64,000 nucleotides of DNA from Microterricola pindariensis (GCF_002936985.1 NZ_MPZN01000005.1:1-64000); one strand, 5' to 3'. Counted from the first letter of the stretch, positions 1 through 8,740 are shown. Numbers and translations are program-made. Notes: generated by a model not told the origin, from the letters alone.

Positions 1-409
1 GAGGAGCAGGCGCTGCTGCTGCGCGCGGTCGACTCCTCGTGCCCGCTGCGCGCCGCGACGACATGCCATTCGCCGCCCGCGGTGGTGATCGGCGTCGACA
101 GCACTTTCGTTGCCGGAACACCCAACTGCGCGGTCGACGCGCCACGCCGAGGACTTAGCGGCCGCGCCGGCGTGACCCTGCTCGACACCGCCGACAGTCT
201 CCCCGGCCTACTACGTGATCGGGAGGCCCGCGAATGCGGCCGGGAACCGCAAGCACGCCGACGCCACGCTACACCAGGAATTCCAATCTCCCCTACCGCA
301 CTCTAGTCTGCCCGTACCCACTGCAGGCTGGGGGTTGAGCCCCCAGATTTCACAGCAGACGCGACAAACCGGTCGGGCAGGTCTTCATCGGCTACCTGAT
401 GTCGCTTCT
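1..409. other. Ambiguous left-edge region, possible partial gene
   Basis: Both strands are open at the edge. On the plus strand one frame is open from base 1 to a stop at 304-306 and is followed by a hairpin at 328-346, which would suit the 3-prime end of a gene. On the minus strand a GTG at 188 begins a frame that runs off the edge with mostly G/C third positions. Neither translation resembles a family I recognise, so I do not assign a gene. Bases 307-409 look non-coding; a short plus-strand hydrophobic frame near 380-450 lacks a convincing start. Confidence 0.3.
328..346. terminator. Short hairpin, possible terminator
   Basis: CTGGGGG and CCCCCAG form a perfect 7-bp stem with a 5-base loop. 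On the plus strand it is followed by ATTT, so it could terminate a plus-strand transcript ending near 306; on the minus strand it lies 64 bp after the Pro-rich small gene. Confidence 0.4.
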
Positions 410-598
410 CTACGTGTTCGTGCTGAAGAAGTCCTCGAACATCGCGGGGGCGGGCGGGGCCTGCGGGGCGCCGTAGTCGGGCGCGGGCGGGGCGGGAGGC
501 GTCACCGGAGCGGCCGGGGCCTCTGGGGCGGTGAACTCGGGGTTCACGGGCGGGGTCGGCTCGTTCGGCGGGACGGGAGGCTGATTCTGGTCTGTCAT
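410..598 (-). CDS. Small proline-rich protein of unknown function
   Basis: A 62-residue protein starting MTDQNQ. About a third of it is proline, in runs such as PPAPPAP, and it ends with an acidic/aromatic tail (MFEDFF). There is no membrane segment or signal peptide. The start at 598 is preceded by an AGAAGGGC ribosome-binding site; an upstream in-frame start at 697 would add a region without family likeness. It resembles the disordered N-terminal part of actinobacterial Pro-rich membrane proteins but stops before any membrane segment, so it could be a truncated remnant. It lies downstream of tsaD on the same strand, separated by 173 bp. Confidence 0.5.
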   Translation of the reverse strand: MTDQNQPPVPPNEPTPPVNPEFTAPEAPAAPVTPPAPPAPDYGAPQAPPAPAMFEDFFSTNT

Positions 599-771
599 GA
601 TGGAGCCCTTCTGATCAACAGTGCGGGCCTCGTGCAGCCTCACGGTCACTGCGGAACTTGCGCGCATCGGGCAGCGGAGCCACCGGAATCCGGGCACAAC
701 TGGCGATGCACTCGCAATCCTAGCGCCGATGGTTCCGGAACGAGTGGACTTCCCAGCGAGAGGAAGGGCGT

Positions 772-1911
772 TCAGCGCACCTGGATCTCGGTGACGGGCA
801 GTGTGGAGTCGGCGCCGAAGTCCAGCGAGCTCGGCTCATTGCCGGCCATGATCAGCTGTGCCCCGAGCGCGGCGATCATCGCACCGTTGTCGGTGCAGAG
901 GCTGAGCGGCGGTATGCGCAGCTCGATGCCGGCGGCAGCCGTCCGCTCCGCCGCGAGCTCGCGCACCCGGGCGTTGGCGACGACGCCGCCGCCGAGCAGC
1001 AAGCGGGGAACGCCGTAGTCGGCGCAGGCGGCGATCGCCTTGCCGAGCAGCACGTCGACGACCGCCTCGCGGAAGCTGGCCGCGACGTCGGCCACCGGCA
1101 CCTCCTCGCCGGCATCCTGGGCCTTCTCGACCCACCGCGCGACGGCCGTCTTCAACCCGGAGAAGCTGAAGTCGTAGCGGTGCTTGGCCATGTCCTTGGG
1201 CAGGGTGAGCCCGCGCGGGAAGCGGATCGCCTTCGGGTTGCCCGCCGCGGCGAGCCGGTCGATGTGCGGGCCGCCGGGGTAGGGCAGGCCGAGCACCCTG
1301 GCGACCTTGTCGAAGGCCTCCCCTGCCGCGTCGTCAATGGTCTCGCCGAGCAGCTCCACGTCCCCGGTCAGGTCGCGCACGAGCAGCAGCGAGGTGTGCC
1401 CGCCGGAGACGAGCAGCGCGATCGTCGGGTACTGCAGCGGCTCGGAGGCGCCGTCCGCGCCGGTCGCGAGCAGGTCGGCCCCGACGTGGCCGACGAGGTG
1501 GTTGACGGCGTAGATCGGCTTGTCCAGGGCGATCGCGAGGGCCTTCGCGGCGCCGACGCCGACCATCAGGGCGCCGGCCAGGCCGGGGCCGCTGGTCACG
1601 GACACGGCGTCGATCTCGTCCAGGCGGATGCCGGCCTCGGCGAGCGCCGCATGGATCGCCGGGCTCATCTCCTCCAGGTGGGCCCGTGCAGCGACCTCGG
1701 GCACGACGCCCCCGTAACGGGCGTGCTCGTCCATCGAGGAGGCGATGACGTTGGCCAGGAGCGTGGTGCCGCGCACGATGCCGATGCCCGTCTCATCGCA
1801 GCTGGTCTCGATGCCGAGCACGAGCGGGTCGGTGCGGTTCAGTGGGGTGTGCGACGGGGTTGTGTGCGACGGGGTTGTGTGCGACGGGGTTGTGTGCGAC
1901 GGGCTGCTCAC
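772..1911 (-). CDS. tsaD: tRNA N6-adenosine threonylcarbamoyltransferase TsaD
   Basis: TsaD transfers the threonylcarbamoyl group onto A37 of ANN-decoding tRNAs, with TsaB and TsaE, both encoded just upstream. The ASKHA fold opens at about residue 30 ([11 protein letters not shown]); the metal-binding HxxxH is in [11 protein letters not shown] and [10 protein letters not shown] follows. At 379 aa it is longer than the usual 340-350 because the N-terminus carries four PSHTT-type repeats (residues 4-22). The GTG start at 1911 overlaps the rimI stop as GTGA, which supports translation of the repeats. An internal GTG at residue 31 would give a protein of more typical length. Confidence 0.95.
   Translation of the reverse strand: MSSPSHTTPSHTTPSHTTPSHTPLNRTDPLVLGIETSCDETGIGIVRGTTLLANVIASSMDEHARYGGVVPEVAARAHLEEMSPAIHAALAEAGIRLDEIDAVSVTSGPGLAGALMVGVGAAKALAIALDKPIYAVNHLVGHVGADLLATGADGASEPLQYPTIALLVSGGHTSLLLVRDLTGDVELLGETIDDAAGEAFDKVARVLGLPYPGGPHIDRLAAAGNPKAIRFPRGLTLPKDMAKHRYDFSFSGLKTAVARWVEKAQDAGEEVPVADVAASFREAVVDVLLGKAIAACADYGVPRLLLGGGVVANARVRELAAERTAAAGIELRIPPLSLCTDNGAMIAALGAQLIMAGNEPSSLDFGADSTLPVTEIQVR
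1847..1903. repeat. 15-bp tandem repeat, four copies, in tsaD
   Basis: The core GTGTGCGACGGG recurs at 1847, 1862, 1877 and 1892 with an exact 15-bp period. It keeps frame and encodes the N-terminal PSHTT repeats of TsaD. Confidence 0.95.
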
Positions 1912-2432
1912 GAGTTGGTCTCCAGCGGGGTGGTGGTGTTCGGGCTCGGCTCGGCCAGGGCGGCCTGGGGCGCGGGGATGTTCAGCCGCATCACGATGGC
2001 GTCGACGTTGTCTGGCTTGTAGTAGCCGCGGCGCACGCCGAGTTCGGCGAAGCCGAGCGAGGTGTAGAGGTGGATGGCGCCGGGGTTGTCTGCGCGCACC
2101 TCGAGGAACACCTCGCGGGCGCCCCGGGCCCTGGCCTCGTCGATGAGGCGCAGCATGAGCACCCGGCCGAGGCCGCGGCCCTGCGCGGCGGTGCTGACCG
2201 CGATGGTCTGGATGTCGGCCTCCGGCGCCCCGCGCGGGGCGAGCAGACCGGCGTAGGCCTCGATCTGCTCCGGCGCGTCGGGCGGGAAGGCCACCAGGTA
2301 GTAGCAGTGCGGGTCGGCGACGTCGCGGGCCATGGCATCCGTCGACCAGGCGTCGCTCGGGAACATCGCGTTCTCGATCGCCATGATCGCCGGCACGTCG
2401 GCCAGGCCGGCCCGGCGCAGCTGCCAGGTCAC
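1908..2432 (-). CDS. rimI: Ribosomal-protein-alanine N-acetyltransferase RimI
   Basis: A GNAT-fold N-alpha-acetyltransferase; in Escherichia coli RimI acetylates the N-terminal alanine of ribosomal protein S18. The acetyl-CoA pyrophosphate loop is visible as QGRGLGR after a beta-strand with IQTIAVS, and a Y[15 protein letters not shown] block forms the C-terminal part. The length of 174 aa is slightly above the usual 150-160, with a Pro/Thr-rich tail. Starts at GTG overlapping the tsaB stop (GTGA) and overlaps tsaD the same way, so translational coupling through tsaB-rimI-tsaD is likely. Confidence 0.93.
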   Translation of the reverse strand: MTWQLRRAGLADVPAIMAIENAMFPSDAWSTDAMARDVADPHCYYLVAFPPDAPEQIEAYAGLLAPRGAPEADIQTIAVSTAAQGRGLGRVLMLRLIDEARARGAREVFLEVRADNPGAIHLYTSLGFAELGVRRGYYKPDNVDAIVMRLNIPAPQAALAEPSPNTTTPLETNS

Positions 2433-3100
2433 CGGGTGACCCGCTTGGGGCCGTTGGACGGCGTGACGTCGGGCGAGCGCAGGTAGAGCGGCTCGTCGGC
2501 GGTGAAGGGGCGGCCGGCCGCGAAGCTCAGCTCGGCGACCATGCCGAGGGCGCCGGCCGAGATCTCGGCGGCGTCCAGCCGCTCGAATGCACCGTCGAAT
2601 GCGTCGAACGCGTCGAGGGCCAGGGCGGGCAGGGCGTCCGGCTTGGCCAGGCCGGGGCCATCCAGCCGCACCGGCAGGCCGAGCTCGTCGACGCCGGAGT
2701 AGGCGCTCCAGTACACCTCACGGCGGCGGGCATCGGTGACGACCAGCAGCGGGGCCGTGCGCGCGCCGGCAACGCCGGCGGCCTCGGCGGCGAAGTGCGC
2801 GAACGCGATGGCGTCGTGGCTGACGATGGGCACGAGCGGCCGGCCGAGCGCGAGCGCGAAGGTGCGCGCGGCGGCGATCCCGACCCGCAGGCCGGTGAAG
2901 GGGCCGGGCCCCATCCCGGCGACGACGCCGGAGAGCTCGGCGCGGGCGACCGCCGACTCGTCGAGCACGGCCTGGATCATGCCGCCGATCACCTCGGCGT
3001 GGCGCATGGTGTCCACCTCGGAGCGCTCCGCGAGGATCCCCCGGTCACGGTCGACGATGGCGACGCTTGTTCCTGCGGAGGTATCGATCGCGAGAAGCAT
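2429..3100 (-). CDS. tsaB: tRNA threonylcarbamoyladenosine biosynthesis protein TsaB
   Basis: TsaB is the non-catalytic ASKHA-fold dimerisation partner of TsaD in the t6A-forming complex. The N-terminal [15 protein letters not shown] strand-loop-strand and the [12 protein letters not shown] signature are diagnostic. The 223-aa length matches the family. It starts with ATG 9 bp after the tsaE stop and overlaps rimI by 4 bp. Confidence 0.95.
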   Translation of the reverse strand: MLLAIDTSAGTSVAIVDRDRGILAERSEVDTMRHAEVIGGMIQAVLDESAVARAELSGVVAGMGPGPFTGLRVGIAAARTFALALGRPLVPIVSHDAIAFAHFAAEAAGVAGARTAPLLVVTDARRREVYWSAYSGVDELGLPVRLDGPGLAKPDALPALALDAFDAFDGAFERLDAAEISAGALGMVAELSFAAGRPFTADEPLYLRSPDVTPSNGPKRVTR

Positions 3101-3109
3101 CCCTCCAGC

Positions 3110-3706
3110 CTACGCGCTGGGCTCCGCGCCGGGCTCCGCGTCCGCGGTGCCGGCATGCTCGGCGCCCGCATGCTCGGTGCCCGCATGCTCGGTGCCCGCA
3201 TGCTCGGTGCCCGCATACTCGGTGCCCGCCCAGCGCGGGCCGAAACCGGCGATCGTCACGGTGCGCGGCTCGTCGGCGTCCGACTCGGCGTCCGACTCGG
3301 CGTCCGACTGCTCGTCGCCCGCCCCCATCGGCCGCTGCAGCCGCAGCTCCAGCCACGACTCGCTCACCCCGTCGAGCATGCCGGCGCCCCACTCCACCAC
3401 GACGACGGAGTGCGCGTAGTCGATGTCGAGGTCGTCGAGCTCCATCGGGTCGCTCAGCCGGTAGGCGTCCACGTGCACGAGGGCGGGGCCGCCGACGACG
3501 CTCGGGTGGGTGCGCGCCAGCACGAACGTCGGGCTGGTCACGGTGCCGCGGATGCCGAGGCCCTCGCCGAGGCCGCGGGTGAACGTGGTCTTGCCCGCTC
3601 CGAGCGGCCCGTCCAGCACCAGCAGGTCGCCGGCCCGCAGCTCGGCGGCGAGCGACAGACCGAACGCGTGCATGCCCTCGGCGGTCGGGATGCTGCGGGT
3701 GATCAC
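3110..3706 (-). CDS. tsaE: tRNA threonylcarbamoyladenosine biosynthesis ATPase TsaE, extended C-terminus
   Basis: TsaE is the P-loop ATPase that drives turnover of the TsaB-TsaD complex. The Walker A loop GAGKTTFTRGLG and the family motif TSPTFVLART are present, as is the HVDAYRL block with the conserved Asp. The core ends near residue 145; the remaining 50 or so residues are low complexity: an SDAESDAESDADE acidic stretch and a run of five AGTEH-like pentapeptides encoded by a 15-bp tandem repeat. Typical TsaE is about 150 aa; this one is 198. GTG start at 3706 overlaps alr. Confidence 0.94.
   Translation of the reverse strand: MITRSIPTAEGMHAFGLSLAAELRAGDLLVLDGPLGAGKTTFTRGLGEGLGIRGTVTSPTFVLARTHPSVVGGPALVHVDAYRLSDPMELDDLDIDYAHSVVVVEWGAGMLDGVSESWLELRLQRPMGAGDEQSDAESDAESDADEPRTVTIAGFGPRWAGTEYAGTEHAGTEHAGTEHAGAEHAGTADAEPGAEPSA
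3153..3227. repeat. 15-bp tandem repeat, five copies, in tsaE
   Basis: Units beginning GCATGCTCGGTGCCC start at 3153, 3168, 3183, 3198 and 3213; the outer units carry one substitution each. The array is in frame and encodes the AGTEH pentapeptide run at the TsaE C-terminus. A second short array with a 12-bp period (GACTCGGCGTCC) lies near 3280-3310. Confidence 0.95.
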
Positions 3707-4893
3707 CGGATGCTCCGCGGGACGCGCTGGCCGATCCTGGTGACGATCTCGTAGTTGATGGTGCCCGCGGCATCCGCCCAGTCCTCGGCGCTCGGCACGC
3801 CGCTGCGGGGGTCGCCGAACAGCACGACCTCGTCGCCGACCTGCACGGGGGCGTCGCCGACGTCGACGATGAACTGGTCCATCGCCACGCGCCCGACGAT
3901 CGGGTGCTGCGCGCCGTTGATCGACACGGAGGCCCGGCCGGAGGCTTGGCGCGGGATGCCGTCGGCGTAGCCGAGCGGAACGAGCGCGAGGGTGGTCTCC
4001 CGCTCGGCCCGCCAGGTGTAGTCATAGCTCGCCGCAGTGCCTGCTGTGACCCGGCGCACGGCGGCGACCCGGGCGGCCAGGGTCATGACGGGGGTGAGCT
4101 CCAGGCCGTCCGGCAGCCCGTCGCCCCAGGGCGAGAGGCCGTACAGGCCGATGCCGATGCGCACCATCGTGTACCGCGCGGCCGGCTCGGTGAGTGCGGC
4201 GGCGGTCGCCGCGATGTGCAGCAGCGCGGGGTTCAGGCCCGCCCGGCGGGCGGCGGCGATGCCCGTGTCGAACTGCGCGCACTGGGCGGCGTCGGCCTCG
4301 GCCGAGGCGTTGGCGAGGTGGCTGAACAGCCCGTCGACGGTGATCGCGCCCGCGAGCTCCGCCGTGCGGGCGGCGGCGAAGACCGCTGCCCAGTCGGACT
4401 CCGGCAGGCCGTTGCGGCTGAGGCCGCTGTCGAGCTTGAGCTGCACGGATGCCGTGCGCGACAGGGCGGCCGCGGCATCCGCGACCTGGCGCAGCTGGGC
4501 GGCCGAGGAGATGCCGAGGCCGACCCCGGCCTCGATCGCGGCGGAGAAGTCGGCGTCCGGGCCATGCAGCCAGGCGAGCAGCGGCGCGGTGATGCCGTTC
4601 CGGCGCAGCTCGAGCGCCTCGCCGATGTCGGCGACGCCGAGCCAGTCCGCCCCGGCCTCCTGTGCCGCCGCTGCGACGGCGACGGCCCCGTGCCCGTAGG
4701 CGTTCGCCTTGACAACGGCCATCACGCGCGGAGCCGTGTCGACGCCGCGGCCGACGAAGGCGCGCACGGCGGCCAGGTTGCCCCGCACCGCGTCCAGGTC
4801 GATCCGGGCCGAGCGGAAGGAGCCCTCCGCGCGCTCGCTGCCGCTGGTGCGCGGGGTGTCGGTCATCTGATGTGTGTCGTTCATGTCGTTCAT
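3703..4893 (-). CDS. alr: Alanine racemase
   Basis: A PLP-dependent racemase interconverting L- and D-alanine, supplying D-Ala for peptidoglycan. The PLP lysine lies in VVKANAYGHGA, and the C-terminal domain shows the conserved YDYTW tyrosine region and GRVAMDQFIVDVGD. 396 aa versus about 370 for the family; the excess is an N-terminal leader rich in Met-Asn-Asp (MNDMNDTHQMTDT) with three possible ATG starts, so the true start could be up to 9 codons later. Overlaps acpS and tsaE by 4 bp each. Confidence 0.96.
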   Translation of the reverse strand: MNDMNDTHQMTDTPRTSGSERAEGSFRSARIDLDAVRGNLAAVRAFVGRGVDTAPRVMAVVKANAYGHGAVAVAAAAQEAGADWLGVADIGEALELRRNGITAPLLAWLHGPDADFSAAIEAGVGLGISSAAQLRQVADAAAALSRTASVQLKLDSGLSRNGLPESDWAAVFAAARTAELAGAITVDGLFSHLANASAEADAAQCAQFDTGIAAARRAGLNPALLHIAATAAALTEPAARYTMVRIGIGLYGLSPWGDGLPDGLELTPVMTLAARVAAVRRVTAGTAASYDYTWRAERETTLALVPLGYADGIPRQASGRASVSINGAQHPIVGRVAMDQFIVDVGDAPVQVGDEVVLFGDPRSGVPSAEDWADAAGTINYEIVTRIGQRVPRSIR

Positions 4894-5258
4894 ATCGTTG
4901 ATGGCGTGCCGGCCTCCGCGATGACGAACGCGGTGGCGATGCCGGCGTCGTGGGTCATCGAGAGGTGCACGCGGTTGATGCCGCGCGCGGCGGCCTCGGC
5001 GGCCGTCGCGCCGTGCAGCGCGAATCCGGGGTTGCCGTGCTCGTCGTTGACGACCTCCATGTCGTGCCAGCGCAGGGTGCCCGGGCCGCCGAGCGCCTTG
5101 ATCAGCGCCTCCTTCGCGGCGAACCGGGCGGCCAGCGACGAGGCGGAGCGACTCCGTTCGCTCTCAGCGAACAAGCGCTCGAGGAGCCGCGGGGTCCGCG
5201 CGATGGCGCGCTCGAACCGGGCGAGGTCGACGACGTCGACACCGATTCCGATGATCAC
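4890..5258 (-). CDS. acpS: Holo-[acyl-carrier-protein] synthase
   Basis: AcpS transfers 4-prime-phosphopantetheine from CoA to a serine of acyl carrier protein. The Mg-binding GIGVDVVDLARFE is at the N-terminus and FAAKEALIKAL in the middle; length 122 aa is standard. GTG start. It is followed immediately by alr in a 4-bp overlap. Confidence 0.95.
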   Translation of the reverse strand: MIIGIGVDVVDLARFERAIARTPRLLERLFAESERSRSASSLAARFAAKEALIKALGGPGTLRWHDMEVVNDEHGNPGFALHGATAAEAAARGINRVHLSMTHDAGIATAFVIAEAGTPSTI

Positions 5259-5304
5259 TGTGCCTCGCCTTGCTCTGGCCGCTTTCGCACGCCGCTAGCC
5301 GCGC

Positions 5305-7155
5305 CTACTCAACCGTGACGGACTTGGCGAGGTTGCGCGGCTGGTCGACGTCCAGGCCCTTGGCGATGGAGAGCTCCATGGCGAAGATCTGCAGCGGGAT
5401 GACGGCCAGCAGCGGCTCGAACAGGGGTGCGGCCAGCGGGATGTGCACGACCTCGTCGGCGAAGGGAAGCACGGCGGCGTCGCCCTGTTCGGCGATCGCG
5501 ATCACCCGGGCGCCGCGGGCGCGGATCTCCTGGATGTTGGAGACGACCTTCGGGTGCAGGCTCGCGGAGCCGCGCGGGCTCGGCACGACGACGAAAACGG
5601 GCTGGCCGGGCTCGATCAGCGCGATCGGGCCGTGCTTGAGCTCGCCGGCGGCAAAGCCCTCGGCGTGGATGTATGCGAGCTCCTTGAGCTTCAGCGCGCC
5701 CTCCATGGCGATGGGGAACCCGACGTTGCGGCCGAGGAACAGCACGGAGCGGGTGTCCGCCATCCAGTGCGCGAGCTGCGCGATCGAGGCGCTGGACTCC
5801 AGCACCGTTGCGATCTTCGCCGGGACGGCGATGAGCTCGGCCACCTGCACGGCCTGCTCGGCCGCGCTCAGCGTGCCGCGCACGCGAGCCAGGTGCAGGC
5901 CGAAGAGGTAGAGGGCGGTGATCTGTGCCACGAAGGCCTTGGTGGATGCCACGGCGACCTCCGGGCCGGCGTGCGTGTACACGACGGCATCCGACTCGCG
6001 CGGAATCGTGGCGCCCTGGGTGTTGCAGATGGAGATCACGCGGGCACCGGCCTCGCGGGCGTACTTGACGGCCATCAGCGTGTCCATGGTCTCGCCGGAC
6101 TGGCTGATCGAGATGACGAGGGTGTCGTCGGTGATGACGGGCTCGCGGTAGCGGAACTCGTGGCTCAGCTCGATGGTCACGGGCACGCGCGCCCACTTCT
6201 CGATCGCGTACTGCGCGGTCATGCCGGCGTAGGCGGCCGTGCCACAGGCAATGATCACGATGCGGCGGATGCCGGCCAGCACCTCGTCGCCGAAGGCCGT
6301 GAGCTCCGGGACCACGACGGCGTCGCCGACGATGCGGCCACGCAGCGTGTTGGCGACGGCGTCGGGCTGCTCGGCGACCTCCTTGGCCATGAAGCTGGAC
6401 CAGCCGCCCTTGTCAGCCGCTGCGGCATCCCACTCCACCTGGAAGGTCTCCATCTCGACGGGGGCCCCGGCGAAGTCGGTGACGGTGACGGACTCGGGGG
6501 TGATCGCGACGATCTGGTCCTGACCGACGGCCATGGCGGTGCGGGTGTACTGCACGAACGCGGCCACGTCGGAGCCGAGGAAGTTCTCGCCGTCGCCGAT
6601 GCCGATCACGAGGGGCGAGTTGCGGCGGGCACCGACGACGAGGTTCGGCTCGTCGCTGTGCAGGGCGAGCAGGGTGAAGGCGCCGTCGAGGCGTCCGACC
6701 GTGCTCTGGAAGGCGGCGCGCAGATCGCCGGTGGCGCGGTACTCGCGACCGAGCAGCGCAGCGGCGACCTCGGTGTCGGTCTCGCTGGTGAAGCTGTAGC
6801 CCTCGGCCAGCAGCTCGGCCTTGAGCTCGGAGAAGTTCTCGATGATGCCGTTGTGGATCAGCGCCAGCTTGCCGTCGTCGCCGAGGTGCGGGTGCGCGTT
6901 GACATCCGTCGGCCCACCGTGGGTGGCCCAGCGGGTGTGGCCGATTCCGGCGCGGCCGTCGCCGATCGGGTGCGCGGCGAGCTCGTCGGTGAGCTTGACC
7001 AGCTTGCCGGACTTCTTGGCAACGCCGAGCTCGCCATGGTCGTCGATCACGGCGACACCGGCCGAGTCATAGCCGCGGTACTCCAGTCGTCGCAGCCCGC
7101 CAACGAGTACCTCGAGGCTCTTCTTGTCACCGACATATCCAACGATTCCGCACAT
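5305..7155 (-). CDS. glmS: Glutamine--fructose-6-phosphate aminotransferase (isomerizing)
   Basis: GlmS makes glucosamine-6-phosphate from fructose-6-phosphate and glutamine, the first step to UDP-GlcNAc. The start at 7155 is chosen because the N-terminal nucleophile Cys must be exposed: MCGIVGYVG. An open frame continues 40 codons upstream but would bury it. The class II glutaminase domain covers about residues 1-230, followed by two SIS sugar-isomerase domains and the conserved end QPRNLAKSVTVE. 616 aa, normal. A TAAAAT hexamer 8 nt before the ATG suggests a leaderless message. GlmM lies 1.6 kb away. Confidence 0.97.
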   Translation of the reverse strand: MCGIVGYVGDKKSLEVLVGGLRRLEYRGYDSAGVAVIDDHGELGVAKKSGKLVKLTDELAAHPIGDGRAGIGHTRWATHGGPTDVNAHPHLGDDGKLALIHNGIIENFSELKAELLAEGYSFTSETDTEVAAALLGREYRATGDLRAAFQSTVGRLDGAFTLLALHSDEPNLVVGARRNSPLVIGIGDGENFLGSDVAAFVQYTRTAMAVGQDQIVAITPESVTVTDFAGAPVEMETFQVEWDAAAADKGGWSSFMAKEVAEQPDAVANTLRGRIVGDAVVVPELTAFGDEVLAGIRRIVIIACGTAAYAGMTAQYAIEKWARVPVTIELSHEFRYREPVITDDTLVISISQSGETMDTLMAVKYAREAGARVISICNTQGATIPRESDAVVYTHAGPEVAVASTKAFVAQITALYLFGLHLARVRGTLSAAEQAVQVAELIAVPAKIATVLESSASIAQLAHWMADTRSVLFLGRNVGFPIAMEGALKLKELAYIHAEGFAAGELKHGPIALIEPGQPVFVVVPSPRGSASLHPKVVSNIQEIRARGARVIAIAEQGDAAVLPFADEVVHIPLAAPLFEPLLAVIPLQIFAMELSIAKGLDVDQPRNLAKSVTVE

Positions 7156-7163
7156 GAAGCATG

Positions 7164-7169
7164 ATTTTA
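7164..7169 (-). promoter_or_regulatory. Putative -10 box of leaderless glmS
   Basis: TAAAAT reads toward glmS and ends 8 nt before its ATG, placing the expected transcription start at or next to the start codon. No Shine-Dalgarno sequence lies between. The -35 region is weak. Confidence 0.5.
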
Positions 7170-7225
7170 GTGGAGTTAATCCTGAAAGAGCAGGGCATGG
7201 CTCGATGGGGGCGCCGCGGTACACG

Positions 7226-7231
7226 TAAACT
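7226..7231 (+). promoter_or_regulatory. Putative -10 box of leaderless coaA
   Basis: TAAACT lies exactly 8 nt before the coaA ATG. No properly spaced ribosome-binding site exists. The -35 region is not recognisable. Confidence 0.45.
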
Positions 7232-7239
7232 CGGGGGCT

Positions 7240-8193
7240 ATGGCCGAGCAGCGCAACCAGAATGGCAACGGCCACAACTCACCGTTTGTGGAGCTGGAGC
7301 GAGCGGATTGGGCCGAGCTGGCCTCCTCCACCCGCCTCCCCCTGCAGGAGACCGAACTGGTGCAGTTGCGCGGTTTGGGCGAGCCGCTGAACCTCGCCGA
7401 GGTGACCGATGTCTACCTGCCGCTCAGCCGCCTGCTCAACCTCTACGTCGCCGGCACGCGCCAGCTGCACCGGGCCACGAGCGACTTCCTCGGCGAGCGG
7501 GCGGCGACGACGCCGTTCGTGATCGGCGTCGCCGGTTCCGTCGCCGTCGGCAAGTCGACGATCGCCAGGCTCCTGCGCGAGCTGCTCGCCCGCTGGGAGG
7601 ACACCCCCCGCGTCGAGCTGGTCACCACCGACGGATTCCTGCTGCCCAACGCCGAGCTCGAGCGCCGCGGCCTGATGTCGCGCAAGGGCTTCCCCGAGTC
7701 CTACGACCGGCGGGCGCTGCTGCGCTTCGTCAGCGAGGTGAAATCGGGCGCTCCAGAGGTCAAGGCACCCTTCTACTCGCACCTCAGCTACGACATCGTT
7801 CCGGACGCACAGATCACCGTCCGCCAGCCCGACGTGCTCATCGTCGAGGGCCTGAACGTGCTTCAGCCGCCCGCCCCCGGGCACCGCCTGGCCGTGAGCG
7901 ACCTGTTCGACTTCACCGTGTACGTCGACGCCCGCACCTCCGACATCGCGCGCTGGTACGAGGAGCGGTTCCTCAAGCTGCAGCGCGGCGCGTTCAGCAA
8001 CCCGAAGTCCTACTTCCACCGCTATGCCGAGCTCTCGGAAGACGAGGCCCGCGCCCGCGCCCGCGGCATCTGGCAGAGCATCAATGAGCCGAACCTGTTG
8101 CAGAACATCCGGCCGACGCGCTCCCGCGCCACCCTGGTGCTGCGCAAGGACTCGGACCACGCCGTCTCCAGCGTCCTGCTCCGCAAGCTCTAG
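7240..8193 (+). CDS. coaA: Type I pantothenate kinase
   Basis: CoaA phosphorylates pantothenate, the first committed and usually regulated step of coenzyme A synthesis. Walker A is [14 protein letters not shown] at about residue 94; [16 protein letters not shown] and a [10 protein letters not shown] segment follow, all typical of the bacterial type I (prokaryotic P-loop kinase) family. 317 aa, full length. It is divergent from glmS and convergent with glmM across a repeat-rich spacer. CoA made here is the phosphopantetheine donor for AcpS. Confidence 0.96.
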   Translation: MAEQRNQNGNGHNSPFVELERADWAELASSTRLPLQETELVQLRGLGEPLNLAEVTDVYLPLSRLLNLYVAGTRQLHRATSDFLGERAATTPFVIGVAGSVAVGKSTIARLLRELLARWEDTPRVELVTTDGFLLPNAELERRGLMSRKGFPESYDRRALLRFVSEVKSGAPEVKAPFYSHLSYDIVPDAQITVRQPDVLIVEGLNVLQPPAPGHRLAVSDLFDFTVYVDARTSDIARWYEERFLKLQRGAFSNPKSYFHRYAELSEDEARARARGIWQSINEPNLLQNIRPTRSRATLVLRKDSDHAVSSVLLRKL

Positions 8194-8271
8194 CGGCAGA
8201 CCCGCCCCGCCCGTCAGCCCATGCGTCCGCTCGTTGAGCTACGCGCCCGCTCGATGACCCACGCTTTTGCT

Positions 8272-8665
8272 GGGTGAGCCTGTCAAAACCCCTCAGCCGT
8301 TCTGCGGATGCGGTCCGCGACACGCCGCCACAACCCGGCGAATCGCCGTCTCACGGCCGGCGCATCCGCAATCCGGCAGATGCGCGGCCCGGACGCCGGC
8401 AACGACCGTGCCCGCGAAGCCGCTCAGGGCTTCGGTCGCTGGCGCTCCCTCCAGCCGACGGGGAGGTCCGACGGCCGGCCCGAAAACGCGTGCGGCAGCG
8501 GAGGGGTTGCGGCTGTCGAACAGTGGCAGGAAGGCCGGACCCCACACGTCGACAACGCAGCCAGTCTGCGGCTCGGAGGGGGCCAGCCTTCTTCGTCAGC
8601 GTTTGAGCTAAGGAGCAAGCCCCGCCGCCCGCGGAAACGGGAGCGGGGTTTCGACAAGCTCAACC
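8272..8665. repeat. 394-bp segment with terminal inverted repeats
   Basis: The left end GGGTGAGCCTGTCAAAACCC and the right end GGGTTTCGACAAGCTCAACC are near-perfect reverse complements (about 17 of 21). The words match the GAGC(C/T)TGTCGAAAC type of intergenic repeat common in Microbacteriaceae. No transposase is present, so this is either a MITE-like unit or two independent repeat insertions. Confidence 0.55.
8428..8450. repeat. Dispersed repeat B, partial copy
   Basis: 23 bp starting GGCTTCGGTCGCTGGCGCTC match the reverse complement of the 33-bp repeat at 41553-41585 and 41900-41932, some 33 kb away. Confidence 0.8.
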
Positions 8666-8740
8666 ATCGGAAGAGGTGTTCACACAGCGCAAACAACGCA
8701 CACAGCGGAGGCTGCGCACCCAGCGGAAGCGGGGCAGTAG

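Larger units (their letters stand above)
8194..8740. other. Convergent spacer between coaA and glmM, no gene seen
   Basis: 547 bp with several short open frames but none with family likeness or a ribosome-binding site. It holds a pair of inverted 21-bp words (8272-8292 and 8645-8665) and a 23-bp copy of a repeat also found at 41553 and 41900. A GC-rich hairpin near 8618-8650 (AAGCCCCGC...GCGGGGTTT) may end glmM transcripts. Confidence 0.6.

Noticed and set aside
3153-3227. Possible CRISPR-like or satellite array
   Set aside because: Direct 15-bp repeats without spacers, in frame inside tsaE.
2736-3754. Plus-strand open frames of 227 and 319 codons opposite tsaB and tsaE
   Set aside because: Low-complexity antisense of the tandem repeats.
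5443-7164. 573-codon plus-strand open frame opposite glmS
   Set aside because: Antisense shadow with skewed His/Asp/Gly composition and no motif.
7156-7275. 40-residue N-terminal extension of GlmS
   Set aside because: Would hide the catalytic N-terminal Cys.
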